Assembly: GCA_016292805.1 (NCBI GenBank)
Contig: JAEDFM010000039.1
Location: forward strand, 1 to 18,880
Direction of reading: 5' to 3'
From: Treponema sp.
Lineage (GTDB): Bacteria > Spirochaetota > Spirochaetia > Treponematales > Treponemataceae
Length of the DNA: 18,880 bases
Shown here: in pieces, positions 6,613 to 13,184 of the stretch
Position numbering within the stretch: the first letter of the stretch is position 1
Layout: every line of letters starts with the position of its first letter
Program-made: the position numbers and the translations under genes
The notes under the pieces: generated by a model
Databases searched by the model: none
What the model was told of the DNA's origin: nothing
What the model saw: the letters and a program-made list of their open reading frames with translations, nothing else

Positions 6613-6824
6613 CAGGTAATAAAAAGACTCACTTGAAAGGTGAGTCTTTTTTTATTTAACAAAAGTAATGGTGGTAGAAAGAGGCCGACAGGATTCGAAG
6701 CGAGAGAGCGACCCTAGAAACGCGAAAACCTGGAGCGTTTATAGGGTAACTGCGACAGGACGTCGCAGTTAGTGAACGAAGGCGCCACAGAGGGAGCAAA
6801 CAGGAAGTTTGCGACCGTCGCGGC
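6599..6824 (+). repeat. 226-bp tandem repeat, unit 2
   Basis: This is the second full unit, again GAATCCTGTCGGCCCAG, terminator, spacer and structured element. The spacing to unit 3 is again exactly 226 bases (6599 to 6825). This exactness holds although the internal hairpin sequences differ between units and include compensating one-base length differences. Confidence 0.85.
6621..6653 (+). terminator. Terminator copy following structured element 1 (array unit 2)
   Basis: AAAAAGACTCAC and GTGAGTCTTTTT pair with seven Ts at the end. The hairpin has the same stem as the terminator after the tRNA, with a loop two bases shorter. Confidence 0.82.
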
Positions 6825-6838
6825 GAATCCTGTCGGCC
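6683..6838 (+). ncRNA. Putative structured element, copy 2
   Basis: Like copy 1 it is 156 bases long, with the same 15-bp closing stem at 6683-6697 and 6824-6838. Stem I is 6712-6723 with 6735-6746 (one mismatch; the inner AAACGC/GCGTTT is perfect). Stem II is TAACTGCGAC (6747-6756) with GTCGCAGTTA (6762-6771). That sequence differs from copy 1 yet is perfectly paired at the same place. Stem III has inner helix GCAAAC (6796-6801) with GTTTGC (6807-6812) on a weaker outer stem. The loop-proximal sequences (AACCTGGAGCG, CAGGA) match copy 1. Terminator 6849-6880 follows. Confidence 0.5.
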
Positions 6839-6967
6839 CAGGTAAAGGAAAGACTCACTTGAAAGGGTGAGTCTTTTTTTATTTAACAAAAGTATAGTTG
6901 GAAGAATAAAGCCGACATGATTCGAAGCGAGGGAGCGACCCTAAAAAGGCGAAAACCTGGAGCGTTT
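6825..6967 (+). repeat. 226-bp tandem repeat, unit 3 (truncated)
   Basis: The unit starts with the tRNA 3' copy and terminator, then a more diverged spacer (ATAGTTGGAAGAATAA) and the left arm GCCGACATGATTCG (6911-6924), which has one change relative to the tRNA complement. The conserved GCGAAAACCTGGAGCGTTT follows. Identity stops at 6968, where a REP-like palindrome begins, and the right half of the element is missing. Confidence 0.75.
6849..6880 (+). terminator. Terminator copy following structured element 2 (array unit 3)
   Basis: AAGACTCAC and GTGAGTCTT pair, followed by seven T residues. It is the third copy of the same hairpin. Confidence 0.82.
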
Positions 6968-6972
6968 CGTAA

Positions 6973-6997
6973 AACCAGGAGAACCGTCCCCCTGGTT
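6973..6997. repeat. REP-like palindrome, copy 1
   Basis: AACCAGG (6973-6979) and CCTGGTT (6991-6997) flank the core AGAACCGTCCC. The same 25 bases recur at 7178-7202. The AACCGTCCCC type of intergenic palindrome resembles REP elements that RAYT transposases mobilise in many Firmicutes and related genomes. That identification is from memory. No transposase gene is in the window. Confidence 0.65.
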
Positions 6998-7019
6998 CAC
7001 CGTAGTTAAATGTAACATA

Positions 7020-7143
7020 AGAAAACCACGGAGGCAGGGTTACTGTGTACAAAACGACTCATAGCGCAACCAGCTGCCTGCTTTTCCCTCCTGCGTGAGC
7101 ACATGTGTTTTGTATACAGTGTTCCTGCCGGGAGTGGTTTTCT
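7020..7143. repeat. 124-bp imperfect hairpin between the two REP-like copies
   Basis: The outer arms AGAAAACCAC (7020-7029) and GTGGTTTTCT (7134-7143) are perfect. Further in, GGCAGG pairs with CCTGCC, and ACTGTGTACAAAAC pairs with GTTTTGTATACAGT (G-T allowed), together reaching 7055 and 7107. A third level, CTCA-TAG-CGCA with TGCGTGAG, lies inside. I see no coding potential. It could be a MITE-like element or a structured RNA. Confidence 0.6.
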
Positions 7144-7184
7144 GGTGATAAATGACTTACAGTGACAGATGACGCATAACCAGG
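7128..7184 (+). repeat. 57-bp direct repeat, copy 1
   Basis: The stretch begins CCGGGAGTGGTTTTCTGGTG and ends at AACCAGG. It aligns without gaps to 7204-7260 with about 8 mismatches. It spans the right arm of the 124-bp hairpin and leads into the second REP-like palindrome. Confidence 0.75.
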
Positions 7185-7202
7185 AGAACCGTCCCCCTGG
7201 TT
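7178..7202. repeat. REP-like palindrome, copy 2
   Basis: This 25-bp sequence is identical to the one at 6973-6997 (AACCAGG, core AGAACCGTCCC, CCTGGTT). It sits at the end of the first 57-bp direct repeat. Confidence 0.65.
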
Positions 7203-7203
7203 C

Positions 7204-7260
7204 CCGGGAGTGGTTTTCTGGTGATTAATGCCTTGCAATAACAGGTGATGCAGAACCAGG
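7204..7260 (+). repeat. 57-bp direct repeat, copy 2
   Basis: It starts with the same CCGGGAGTGGTTTTCTGGTG as copy 1, 76 bases further on, and ends at AACCAGG. The sequence then continues GGGACAGTTCT (to about 7271). That is the REP-like motif in the opposite orientation, so a forward and an inverted copy flank this repeat. Confidence 0.72.
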
Positions 7261-7269
7261 GGGACAGTT

Positions 7270-7390
7270 CTTAAGGAGAGTTGCCCCGAGCATGTAGCAG
7301 CGCGAAGCGGCCACCGCAGCGACAGCGAGGAGGCTGACCGTTAGGGAACTGCGGAACGCGAGTTGGTGGTGGGAGCGGACCCTGACTTTT
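7270..7390. other. GC-rich non-coding block upstream of the rplY promoter
   Basis: By my count 7261-7380 is about 65% G+C, against roughly one third in the flanking genes. It holds nested hairpins, CCGCAG (7314-7319) with CTGCGG (7349-7354) enclosing CAGC/GCTG. It ends in a GCGAG...GAGCGGACCCTGA stretch that recalls the GCGAGAGAGCGACCCTAA of the tRNA-linked elements. No plausible gene is present. It is probably a decayed member of the same or a related structured repeat. Confidence 0.45.
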
Positions 7391-7402
7391 AATGTGGTTC
7401 GG

Positions 7403-7431
7403 TTGAAAACTTTTCGGTTTTTTGTTATATT
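7403..7431 (+). promoter_or_regulatory. Promoter of rplY
   Basis: TTGAAA (7403-7408) and TATATT (7426-7431) are separated by the ideal 17 bases. Transcription would start near 7438, giving a leader of about 28 bases with an AAGGAG site before the ATG. The promoter lies just outside the repeat cluster, so rplY does not need readthrough from the tRNA. Confidence 0.75.
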
Positions 7432-7465
7432 ACTAGAACATTTAGAGATATAAGGAGCTTTAAGA

Positions 7466-8020
7466 ATGAGTGCTATGACTATTAATGCCAAAACTCGTAC
7501 AGTAACTGGTAAAACAGCTGCTAAAAAACTTCGCGAAGCAGGTAGTATCCCAGCAGTTATGTATAACGACAAGGGTGAAGCTACAATGCTTGAATTGAAC
7601 GAAGTTGAATTCAACAAAGTATGGAGAACTGTTACTCCTTCAACTTCTGTAAACCTTGTTGTAGACGGAAAAGAATGTGTTGCATTGATTAAAGATGCTG
7701 AATATAACATCCGTACAGACAGAGTATTACACGCTGATTTCTTTGTACCAGCTGCAGATCAGAAACTTGTTATGACTATTAAAGTTCACTTTACAGGAAC
7801 TCCTGCTGGTGTACTTAAGGGTGGTTTCAAGAAAGAACGCAACAACAAGATTAAAATCAAGGCTTGTATTGCTGATCTTCCAGAAACAATCACAGCTGAC
7901 ATTTCAAAAATCAATGTTAGTGAAGCACTTCGCGTAAAAGACTTGAACCTTGGAGACAAAGTTGAAGTTCTTACAGATGCAAACCTTCCATTGGTAACTG
8001 TATCTCCAGCTCGCGGCTAA
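7466..8020 (+). CDS. rplY: 50S ribosomal protein bL25 (CTC/TL5 long form)
   Basis: A 184-residue bL25 that binds 5S rRNA. It has the N-terminal L25 domain (about 1-95, with KTRTVTGKTAAKKLREAGSI and PAVMYNDKGEA) plus the C-terminal beta domain of the long CTC form (about 96-180, with DFFVPAADQKLVMTIKVHF, GTPAGVLKGGF and DLNLGDKVEVL). The ATG has AAGGAG 9 bases upstream and its own promoter. Codon choice looks like that of the other ribosomal proteins here (frequent AAC, GAC, CGC, TTC). A terminator follows at 8041. In Borrelia, pth is recalled between rplY and tilS; it is absent here. Confidence 0.96.
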   Translation: MSAMTINAKTRTVTGKTAAKKLREAGSIPAVMYNDKGEATMLELNEVEFNKVWRTVTPSTSVNLVVDGKECVALIKDAEYNIRTDRVLHADFFVPAADQKLVMTIKVHFTGTPAGVLKGGFKKERNNKIKIKACIADLPETITADISKINVSEALRVKDLNLGDKVEVLTDANLPLVTVSPARG

Positions 8021-8040
8021 GCACTTTTTAGTGTATAATA

Positions 8041-8068
8041 AAGGCTGTCCATTTGGACGGCCTTTTTT
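8041..8068 (+). terminator. Terminator of rplY
   Basis: GGCTGTCC (8043-8050) and GGACGGCC (8055-8062, one G-U pair) close an ATTT loop and run into six Ts. tilS begins only 13-25 bases later without an obvious promoter, so tilS may rely on partial readthrough. Confidence 0.88.
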
Positions 8069-8080
8069 GTTTTAAATGTT

Positions 8081-9475
8081 TTGGGGACTGATTTGAATAG
8101 TTTTGAAAGTAAACTTTTGGCAGGTTTTGGTTCGGCTGTAAAAGCTGGGAAGCTTGGAATTGGGGTTTCTGGTGGTGCTGACTCTATTGCGTTACTTACA
8201 GGAACCTGCAGATTAATTAAAGAAAATAGACTTAGTGCTCAAAATATCTTTGTAATTACTGTAAATCATTATATAAGACCTGAAAACGAAACCTGTGGTG
8301 ATGCGGCATTTGTTGTAGATTATTGTAATCAGCTGAAGCTTCAGGGACTGCCGGTTACGGTTGAGCTTTGTGAACTTGGAAAAGGTGAAGTTCAAAAAAT
8401 GGCGGAAGAAAGGGGGGCTGGAATTGAAGAGGCTGCCAGATATCTTCGTTACCAGAAGTTTGAAGAGTTTATTGGGGAAAATCAACTTGATTATTTGTGT
8501 TTGGCCCATAATCGGAATGACCAGGTGGAAACTCTTGTAATGCGTTTTTTGCAGGGGAGTAGTAGTGGGGCTGCTGGAGGGATTCGTTCTGAACGGGGGC
8601 AGTTTCTTCGTCCAATGCTGGAGATTTCCAGAAAAGAAATTGAAGAGTATCTTAAGGAATGTGAGTGTTCCTGGCGTAATGATTCAACTAATTTTGACAC
8701 TGATTATTTAAGGAATAAAATCCGTCATAAGCTTATTCCTGTTTTGGATGATTTGTTTCCTGGATGGCAGGGCAGCGTTTTGAATGGTGGTGAAAAGCAG
8801 CGGAATATTAATCTGCTGGTGCAAAAACTGGTGGAGCAGGTTCCTTTTGAACTTAAAAAAATAGATGGTGAGTATGCTGCTGTATGTTGTTATTCGGATT
8901 TTATTGAATGTAATCTGGAAATAAAGATTCAAGTTCTTTTGCGAATGTTCAATACTGTTAGTGAAGAATCCAGAATTCCATATAAATTTTTGAAGAAAGT
9001 TTGTAATGAAATATCTGTGAATGGAAAAAACTTCTTAAAAAAAGAAGAGTTCTGGCATTTTTCCAATATGGAAATAATCTGTAAAAATAACGAAATTATA
9101 GTAAAAAAATACGCAAAAACCGAAACTGATTTGTGTTTTTTTGATATAATAGAAGAAACTGGAAATTATGAGTTTCCTTTTGGTGTTTTGAGTTTACATA
9201 GTCTGGATGATGGAAAAGCATCTGTGTATGTAAATGATGAGAGCCTTATGGTTAAAGTACCGCTTCCTGTTTGTGTACGGAATGCACAACCTGGAGATGT
9301 GGTAATGACTGCTGATGGAAATTATAAAAAAGTTGCTGATGTGTTTTCTGACTGGAAGGTTAGGGAAGATAAAAAGCTCTTGATTCCGGTTTTACAGGAT
9401 GTAGGCAGTTCCCAGAAAATATTGTGTATCTTAGGTTGTGTTTCTGGGTTTAATAATTGGATAGTTAAAGAGTAG
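8081..9475 (+). CDS. tilS: tRNA(Ile)-lysidine synthetase
   Basis: A PP-loop ATPase of up to 464 residues that converts C34 of the CAU-anticodon tRNA-Ile to lysidine so that it reads AUA. The ATP pyrophosphatase loop is GVSGGADSIALL (near residue 30). Further signatures are NHYIRPENE, EEAARYLRYQKFEE, LAHNRNDQVETLVMRFLQGS, FLRPMLEISRKEIEEYL and DSTNFDTDYLRNKIRHKLIP. The C-terminal half ends in a TilS_C-like segment (VRNAQPGDVV to about 464). The start is uncertain: TTG at 8081 has no ribosome binding site, whereas an in-frame TTG at 8093 (MNSFESKLLAGF) has GGGGA at 8083-8087 and is more likely. The next gene starts 4 bases after the stop. Confidence 0.94.
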   Translation: MGTDLNSFESKLLAGFGSAVKAGKLGIGVSGGADSIALLTGTCRLIKENRLSAQNIFVITVNHYIRPENETCGDAAFVVDYCNQLKLQGLPVTVELCELGKGEVQKMAEERGAGIEEAARYLRYQKFEEFIGENQLDYLCLAHNRNDQVETLVMRFLQGSSSGAAGGIRSERGQFLRPMLEISRKEIEEYLKECECSWRNDSTNFDTDYLRNKIRHKLIPVLDDLFPGWQGSVLNGGEKQRNINLLVQKLVEQVPFELKKIDGEYAAVCCYSDFIECNLEIKIQVLLRMFNTVSEESRIPYKFLKKVCNEISVNGKNFLKKEEFWHFSNMEIICKNNEIIVKKYAKTETDLCFFDIIEETGNYEFPFGVLSLHSLDDGKASVYVNDESLMVKVPLPVCVRNAQPGDVVMTADGNYKKVADVFSDWKVREDKKLLIPVLQDVGSSQKILCILGCVSGFNNWIVKE

Positions 9476-9479
9476 AAAT

Positions 9480-11558
9480 ATGAAAAAGTTTTTTATTATA
9501 GCTTGTATTATGATTGCCGGAGGTTTTGCTTTTGCCCAGAAATCATTGGGAGCAGCTAACCGCAATACAGCAGTAAGATGTCTTAAACTTGCTGAAAACT
9601 ATTTGATGGGTAATGACAATAACGGTGCATTGCGCCAGGCTGAGCTTGGGCTTTCTTATGATGATTCAATTTCAGATCTTATATATATAAAAGCTGCAGC
9701 TTTAAGTCGAAAAGGTGAATTGAAGGCTAATGTTATTACTGTAATTAAAGAAGCTTTTGATAAAGATAATTGGGTTGGTTATAACAAAACTGGAGCCCGT
9801 CTTTTGTATGCGGATTTATTGAGCGATACAGGCGATTATGATATTTCTATGCAGACTCTTGATGTGGAGCCATTTATTTATTCTGCAGATGCGGAGTTTA
9901 TCCGTATTAAAAACTATTACAGAATTGGTACTGAAGATTCTATTGAACAGGCTCGCTTAAAGATTAATGCTGCCAGACGAATTTATCCAAATGATGTTAG
10001 ATTTCCAAACATTTTCTTTTTGTTTGAAGAACTTTATCTTTCTATTAATGAAATCTTTAATAACGATACTGCTATAGAAACAAATCCTCTTGTTCAGACT
10101 ATTGCTGAAGCTTATATTGCAAAGCTTCCAGACTACGAAAATAAGAATCAGGAATTGGAACTGCTTGCTGCTTTTTTTGCAAAAGGTGAAGAACAGCTTC
10201 GCCTTGTAAAAGCTCTTGATGCAAAAAGTAAAGAAAATCATCCTTTGCTTGCTATTCTTGGTTTAAAAACTGGGCTTTATAATCCTGAACAGGCATTTGA
10301 TTATTTTATTAAAGCCTGTAACGGTAATATTTCATTAATTACCTTTGAATATTTTATGAAATCTGTAAATACTGATGAGATTTTTAATAAGGTTGCAGAA
10401 TATTTTGTAAATTACGAAGGTTCGATTTATGTAGATGTAAATTATGATTTACAGAATGAAATGATTGTAAATTATGAGACTGGTCGCCCACAGTATATAA
10501 CTTTAGATTCAAATAATGATGGTCAGAATGAAGTTTATTGTAAATGTGATTTTGGTGTTCCTAAAAACTTGTATCTGATGAACAACGAAATTGAATATAT
10601 TTACGATACCTATCCTGCTGTTTCAAAAGTAAAATGGACTTCATTAAATGAAACTGTTAATTATCTTTACGATGATTTTATTTACTATCCCTTTGAAATG
10701 GCTAAAGAACCTTTCCTTGCAATTATGGGTCTGGATTTTTATGTTCCAGCAGCAGGAAGTTTTACTTATCCTGATCTGAATGATTTAAGTAAGGCTGCCA
10801 GTGTTGAATTGCCAGGAACTGAAAGAGATAATTCTAGGGTAGTTTATACTTTGCATTTGGGTGAACCTGTTTCTGCAAAGTTTTATGAAGGTGATATCCA
10901 GTATGCTTATTGTGATTTTCAAACAGGAATTCCTTTTACCCGGTATGCTGATTATGATAATGACGGATATTTTGAAACTTCTGAAATGTTTGATTTATAC
11001 GAAATAGGTCAGAATTTTGGTGGTGATGATAATACAATTGTAAAAAATATATTTGGTATTTTCCCTGAAGATTATCGTATTTACTTGCGACGAGTTTCTA
11101 TAGACCGTAATTCAAATACATATGCTGAATATTCTGAAGAATACCTGGAAAATAATGGAAAGATTTCGACTTGGGATAACGATGATAATGGAATCCCTGA
11201 TTATCAGTATATAAAGTATCCTTTTAAAGAAGGTGAACCACTAAAAGAAGAAACTATTTTTTATAGTAAAAATGGTGTGGAAAATTTAAGTCTTTCTCTG
11301 CTTGATGGACTTCCTTATACAATGAAGTCTGCTGGAAAAGAAATTATGATTTTTGCAGGGAAAACAGATAAGTTGTATTGGATTGAAGAAAATGGAAATG
11401 CTGAATATGAAGATGCACTAAAACCTCATCTTGCAAGAATTATTGAGCAGGGAAGTATAGAAATTTTCAACATAACAGGAAAAAGAATTTCTGCAATAAG
11501 AATTGGTGATTTATTTTTCTGTAAACTTATTCCAGAATCTTTTATTGAGGAAGAATAA
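9480..11558 (+). CDS. Exported 692-residue protein with TPR-like region and Asp-rich Ca-binding-like motifs
   Basis: I do not recognise a named family. Residues 1-19 (MKKFFIIACIMIAGGFAFA) form a signal peptide, so the protein is periplasmic or surface-associated. Residues about 25-260 are helical with TPR-like character (AVRCLKLAENYLMGNDNNGALRQAELG and similar). The second half is beta-rich with three short Asp/Asn loops spaced along it: LDSNNDGQNEVYC (about 341), DYDNDGYFETSEM (about 490) and WDNDDNGIPDYQY (about 565). These resemble DxDxDG calcium loops (dockerin or thrombospondin type 3). It follows tilS by 4 bases and overlaps the HtrA-like lipoprotein gene by TAATG, so the two are co-translated and may act together in the envelope. 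Confidence 0.8.
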   Translation: MKKFFIIACIMIAGGFAFAQKSLGAANRNTAVRCLKLAENYLMGNDNNGALRQAELGLSYDDSISDLIYIKAAALSRKGELKANVITVIKEAFDKDNWVGYNKTGARLLYADLLSDTGDYDISMQTLDVEPFIYSADAEFIRIKNYYRIGTEDSIEQARLKINAARRIYPNDVRFPNIFFLFEELYLSINEIFNNDTAIETNPLVQTIAEAYIAKLPDYENKNQELELLAAFFAKGEEQLRLVKALDAKSKENHPLLAILGLKTGLYNPEQAFDYFIKACNGNISLITFEYFMKSVNTDEIFNKVAEYFVNYEGSIYVDVNYDLQNEMIVNYETGRPQYITLDSNNDGQNEVYCKCDFGVPKNLYLMNNEIEYIYDTYPAVSKVKWTSLNETVNYLYDDFIYYPFEMAKEPFLAIMGLDFYVPAAGSFTYPDLNDLSKAASVELPGTERDNSRVVYTLHLGEPVSAKFYEGDIQYAYCDFQTGIPFTRYADYDNDGYFETSEMFDLYEIGQNFGGDDNTIVKNIFGIFPEDYRIYLRRVSIDRNSNTYAEYSEEYLENNGKISTWDNDDNGIPDYQYIKYPFKEGEPLKEETIFYSKNGVENLSLSLLDGLPYTMKSAGKEIMIFAGKTDKLYWIEENGNAEYEDALKPHLARIIEQGSIEIFNITGKRISAIRIGDLFFCKLIPESFIEEE

Positions 11559-13165
11559 TGGGCCATAAGTGGTTTTTACTTTTTACAGCACTATTATTTA
11601 TAAGCTGTGCTTCTGTAAAGGAACCTAAGCAAATAGCTGAACCTCTGGATTATACAGATCAGAATATTATTGATTCTGAAAAAAAACGTATTACAGAAAT
11701 GCTTCAGACTGATTCTGTAAAAGCATTGTGGCGTTCTTTATTGCTGGGACAACAATCTCTTACTGAGGAATGCCAGCAACAGGTGTATTATCAGTTTAAA
11801 GATGCTATTGAAGAAAAGGATTATTATCTTGCCAATTCTTATTTTATAACCTTAAAAAATTCAGGATGGAAATTTTCTGGAGAAGAAGAGGCAAAATATA
11901 AAGATTTAATTTCAAAAGATGTTCCGGGACTTTCTCCTGTGCCTGCTGCAAAAATTCCAAAAAATATTTCAGATTGTCTGAATGCAACTGTTACAATCTG
12001 GGTTGACCGTGGCGTAAAAATTCAAAACGGAGCTGGTTTTGCGGACGTTGTTTTGGGTTCTGGATTTTTTATTGATAAGCGAGGTTATTTAATAACAAAT
12101 CATCATGTAATTGAATCCATGGTAAATCCTAAGTATGAAGGTTATTCCAGACTGTACATAAAATTGCATTCTGATCCTGATACAAAAATTCCTGCAAAGG
12201 TAATTGGATATGATTCTATATTGGATCTTGCTTTGCTGAAGGTGGAGCTGGAGCCTGAGTTTATACTTACACTGGGCTCTTCAAAAGAACTGCATGTAGG
12301 AGATAAAGTTTCTGCTATTGGTACTCCACTTGGATTGGAAGGAACCTTGACATCTGGAATTATTTCTTCCACAGATCGTAAACTTACAACACTTGGAAAT
12401 GTTTTCCAGATTGATGCAGCTGTAAATTCAGGTAACTCTGGTGGACCATTAATCGACCAGAATATGAAAGTTCAGGCTGTAGTTTTTGCAGGAATTTTGC
12501 AATTTCAAGGATTAAATTTTGCAATTCCTGTAGAATATTTACGACAAGAGCTGCCAGTTCTTTATAACGGCAATGAAGTAAATCATTGTTGGATTGGTGC
12601 ATTCGGACATACAAAAAGAACTGGAAATAAAAAAACTGGACTTGAAGTTCAATATGTAATGCCTGGAAGTCCAGCATTTTTAAGCGGATTAAAACCTGGT
12701 GATGTAATTACTAAAATTGAAAACTTTTCAATAAAATCATTGGAAGACTGGCAGATTACACTTATGGCTTTTCAACCAGTTACAATGGTTAAACTTTCTT
12801 ATTTAGCAAATGGGGAAGAAGAAAAAACTGTAAATGTTTATTTGAATAAGCGACCGGACAGTCCTGCCCTTGAAGTTTATAAAAGCGACTTGTTGTCAGG
12901 ATCGTTTATTCCTTTATTTGGTATGAAACTGGTTAATTCAAATAGCAGTTATCATAAGGAATATACAGTAACTGAAATTATCAGAGGTAGTGCCGCCGAT
13001 GAATCCAACTTTTCTGAAAATGATAAAGTTATTGTAAAAGGTGTAGACTTTGATAATGAGCGGAAGGTGATTCTAGCTCAGGTTTATGCAAAAAGAAAAA
13101 AGAAGGGGTACTTAGATATTACAATGGTTCTAGGTACAACTTATGATAGTCCATATTATTTTTAA
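11558..13165 (+). CDS. HtrA/DegP-type serine protease, probable lipoprotein, with PDZ domains
   Basis: A 535-residue trypsin-like protease. The N-terminus LLFTALLFISCASVK is a type II signal with a relaxed lipobox (FISC) of the kind spirochaetes tolerate, so a lipid anchor on Cys is likely. After a helical segment (about 30-140) comes the protease domain with triad His183 (TNHHV), Asp223 (SILDLALLK) and Ser294 (NSGNSGGPL), all present. A PDZ domain follows (about 355-435, VMPGSPAFLSGLKPGDVITK). A second, weaker PDZ-like unit lies near the end (TEIIRGSAADESNFSENDKV). Its gene overlaps the upstream exported-protein gene by one base. The probable role is envelope protein quality control or processing of its partner. 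Confidence 0.88.
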   Translation: MGHKWFLLFTALLFISCASVKEPKQIAEPLDYTDQNIIDSEKKRITEMLQTDSVKALWRSLLLGQQSLTEECQQQVYYQFKDAIEEKDYYLANSYFITLKNSGWKFSGEEEAKYKDLISKDVPGLSPVPAAKIPKNISDCLNATVTIWVDRGVKIQNGAGFADVVLGSGFFIDKRGYLITNHHVIESMVNPKYEGYSRLYIKLHSDPDTKIPAKVIGYDSILDLALLKVELEPEFILTLGSSKELHVGDKVSAIGTPLGLEGTLTSGIISSTDRKLTTLGNVFQIDAAVNSGNSGGPLIDQNMKVQAVVFAGILQFQGLNFAIPVEYLRQELPVLYNGNEVNHCWIGAFGHTKRTGNKKTGLEVQYVMPGSPAFLSGLKPGDVITKIENFSIKSLEDWQITLMAFQPVTMVKLSYLANGEEEKTVNVYLNKRPDSPALEVYKSDLLSGSFIPLFGMKLVNSNSSYHKEYTVTEIIRGSAADESNFSENDKVIVKGVDFDNERKVILAQVYAKRKKKGYLDITMVLGTTYDSPYYF

Positions 13166-13184
13166 TAGAATTGAGGTTTAAGAA

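Noticed and set aside
6426..6889. Minus-strand open frames of 77-78 codons across array units 1 and 2
   Set aside because: They begin in the terminator T-runs and use different reading frames in the two units, so the repeats do not conserve a protein. They are by-products of the palindromes and of antisense to the tRNA.
6373..6967. CRISPR array
   Set aside because: The period is 226 bases and the units are near identical with long palindromes. There are no short repeats with unique spacers and no cas genes.
7261..7390. rRNA fragment or a second tRNA
   Set aside because: The GC-rich sequence does not contain a T-arm GTTCGAATC motif, a cloverleaf, or recognisable rRNA signature sequence.
7225..7710. 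161-codon minus-strand frame overlapping the GC-rich block and rplY
   Set aside because: It overlaps the rplY start, promoter and ribosome binding site, has low-complexity Ala/Ser/Leu translation, and resembles no family.
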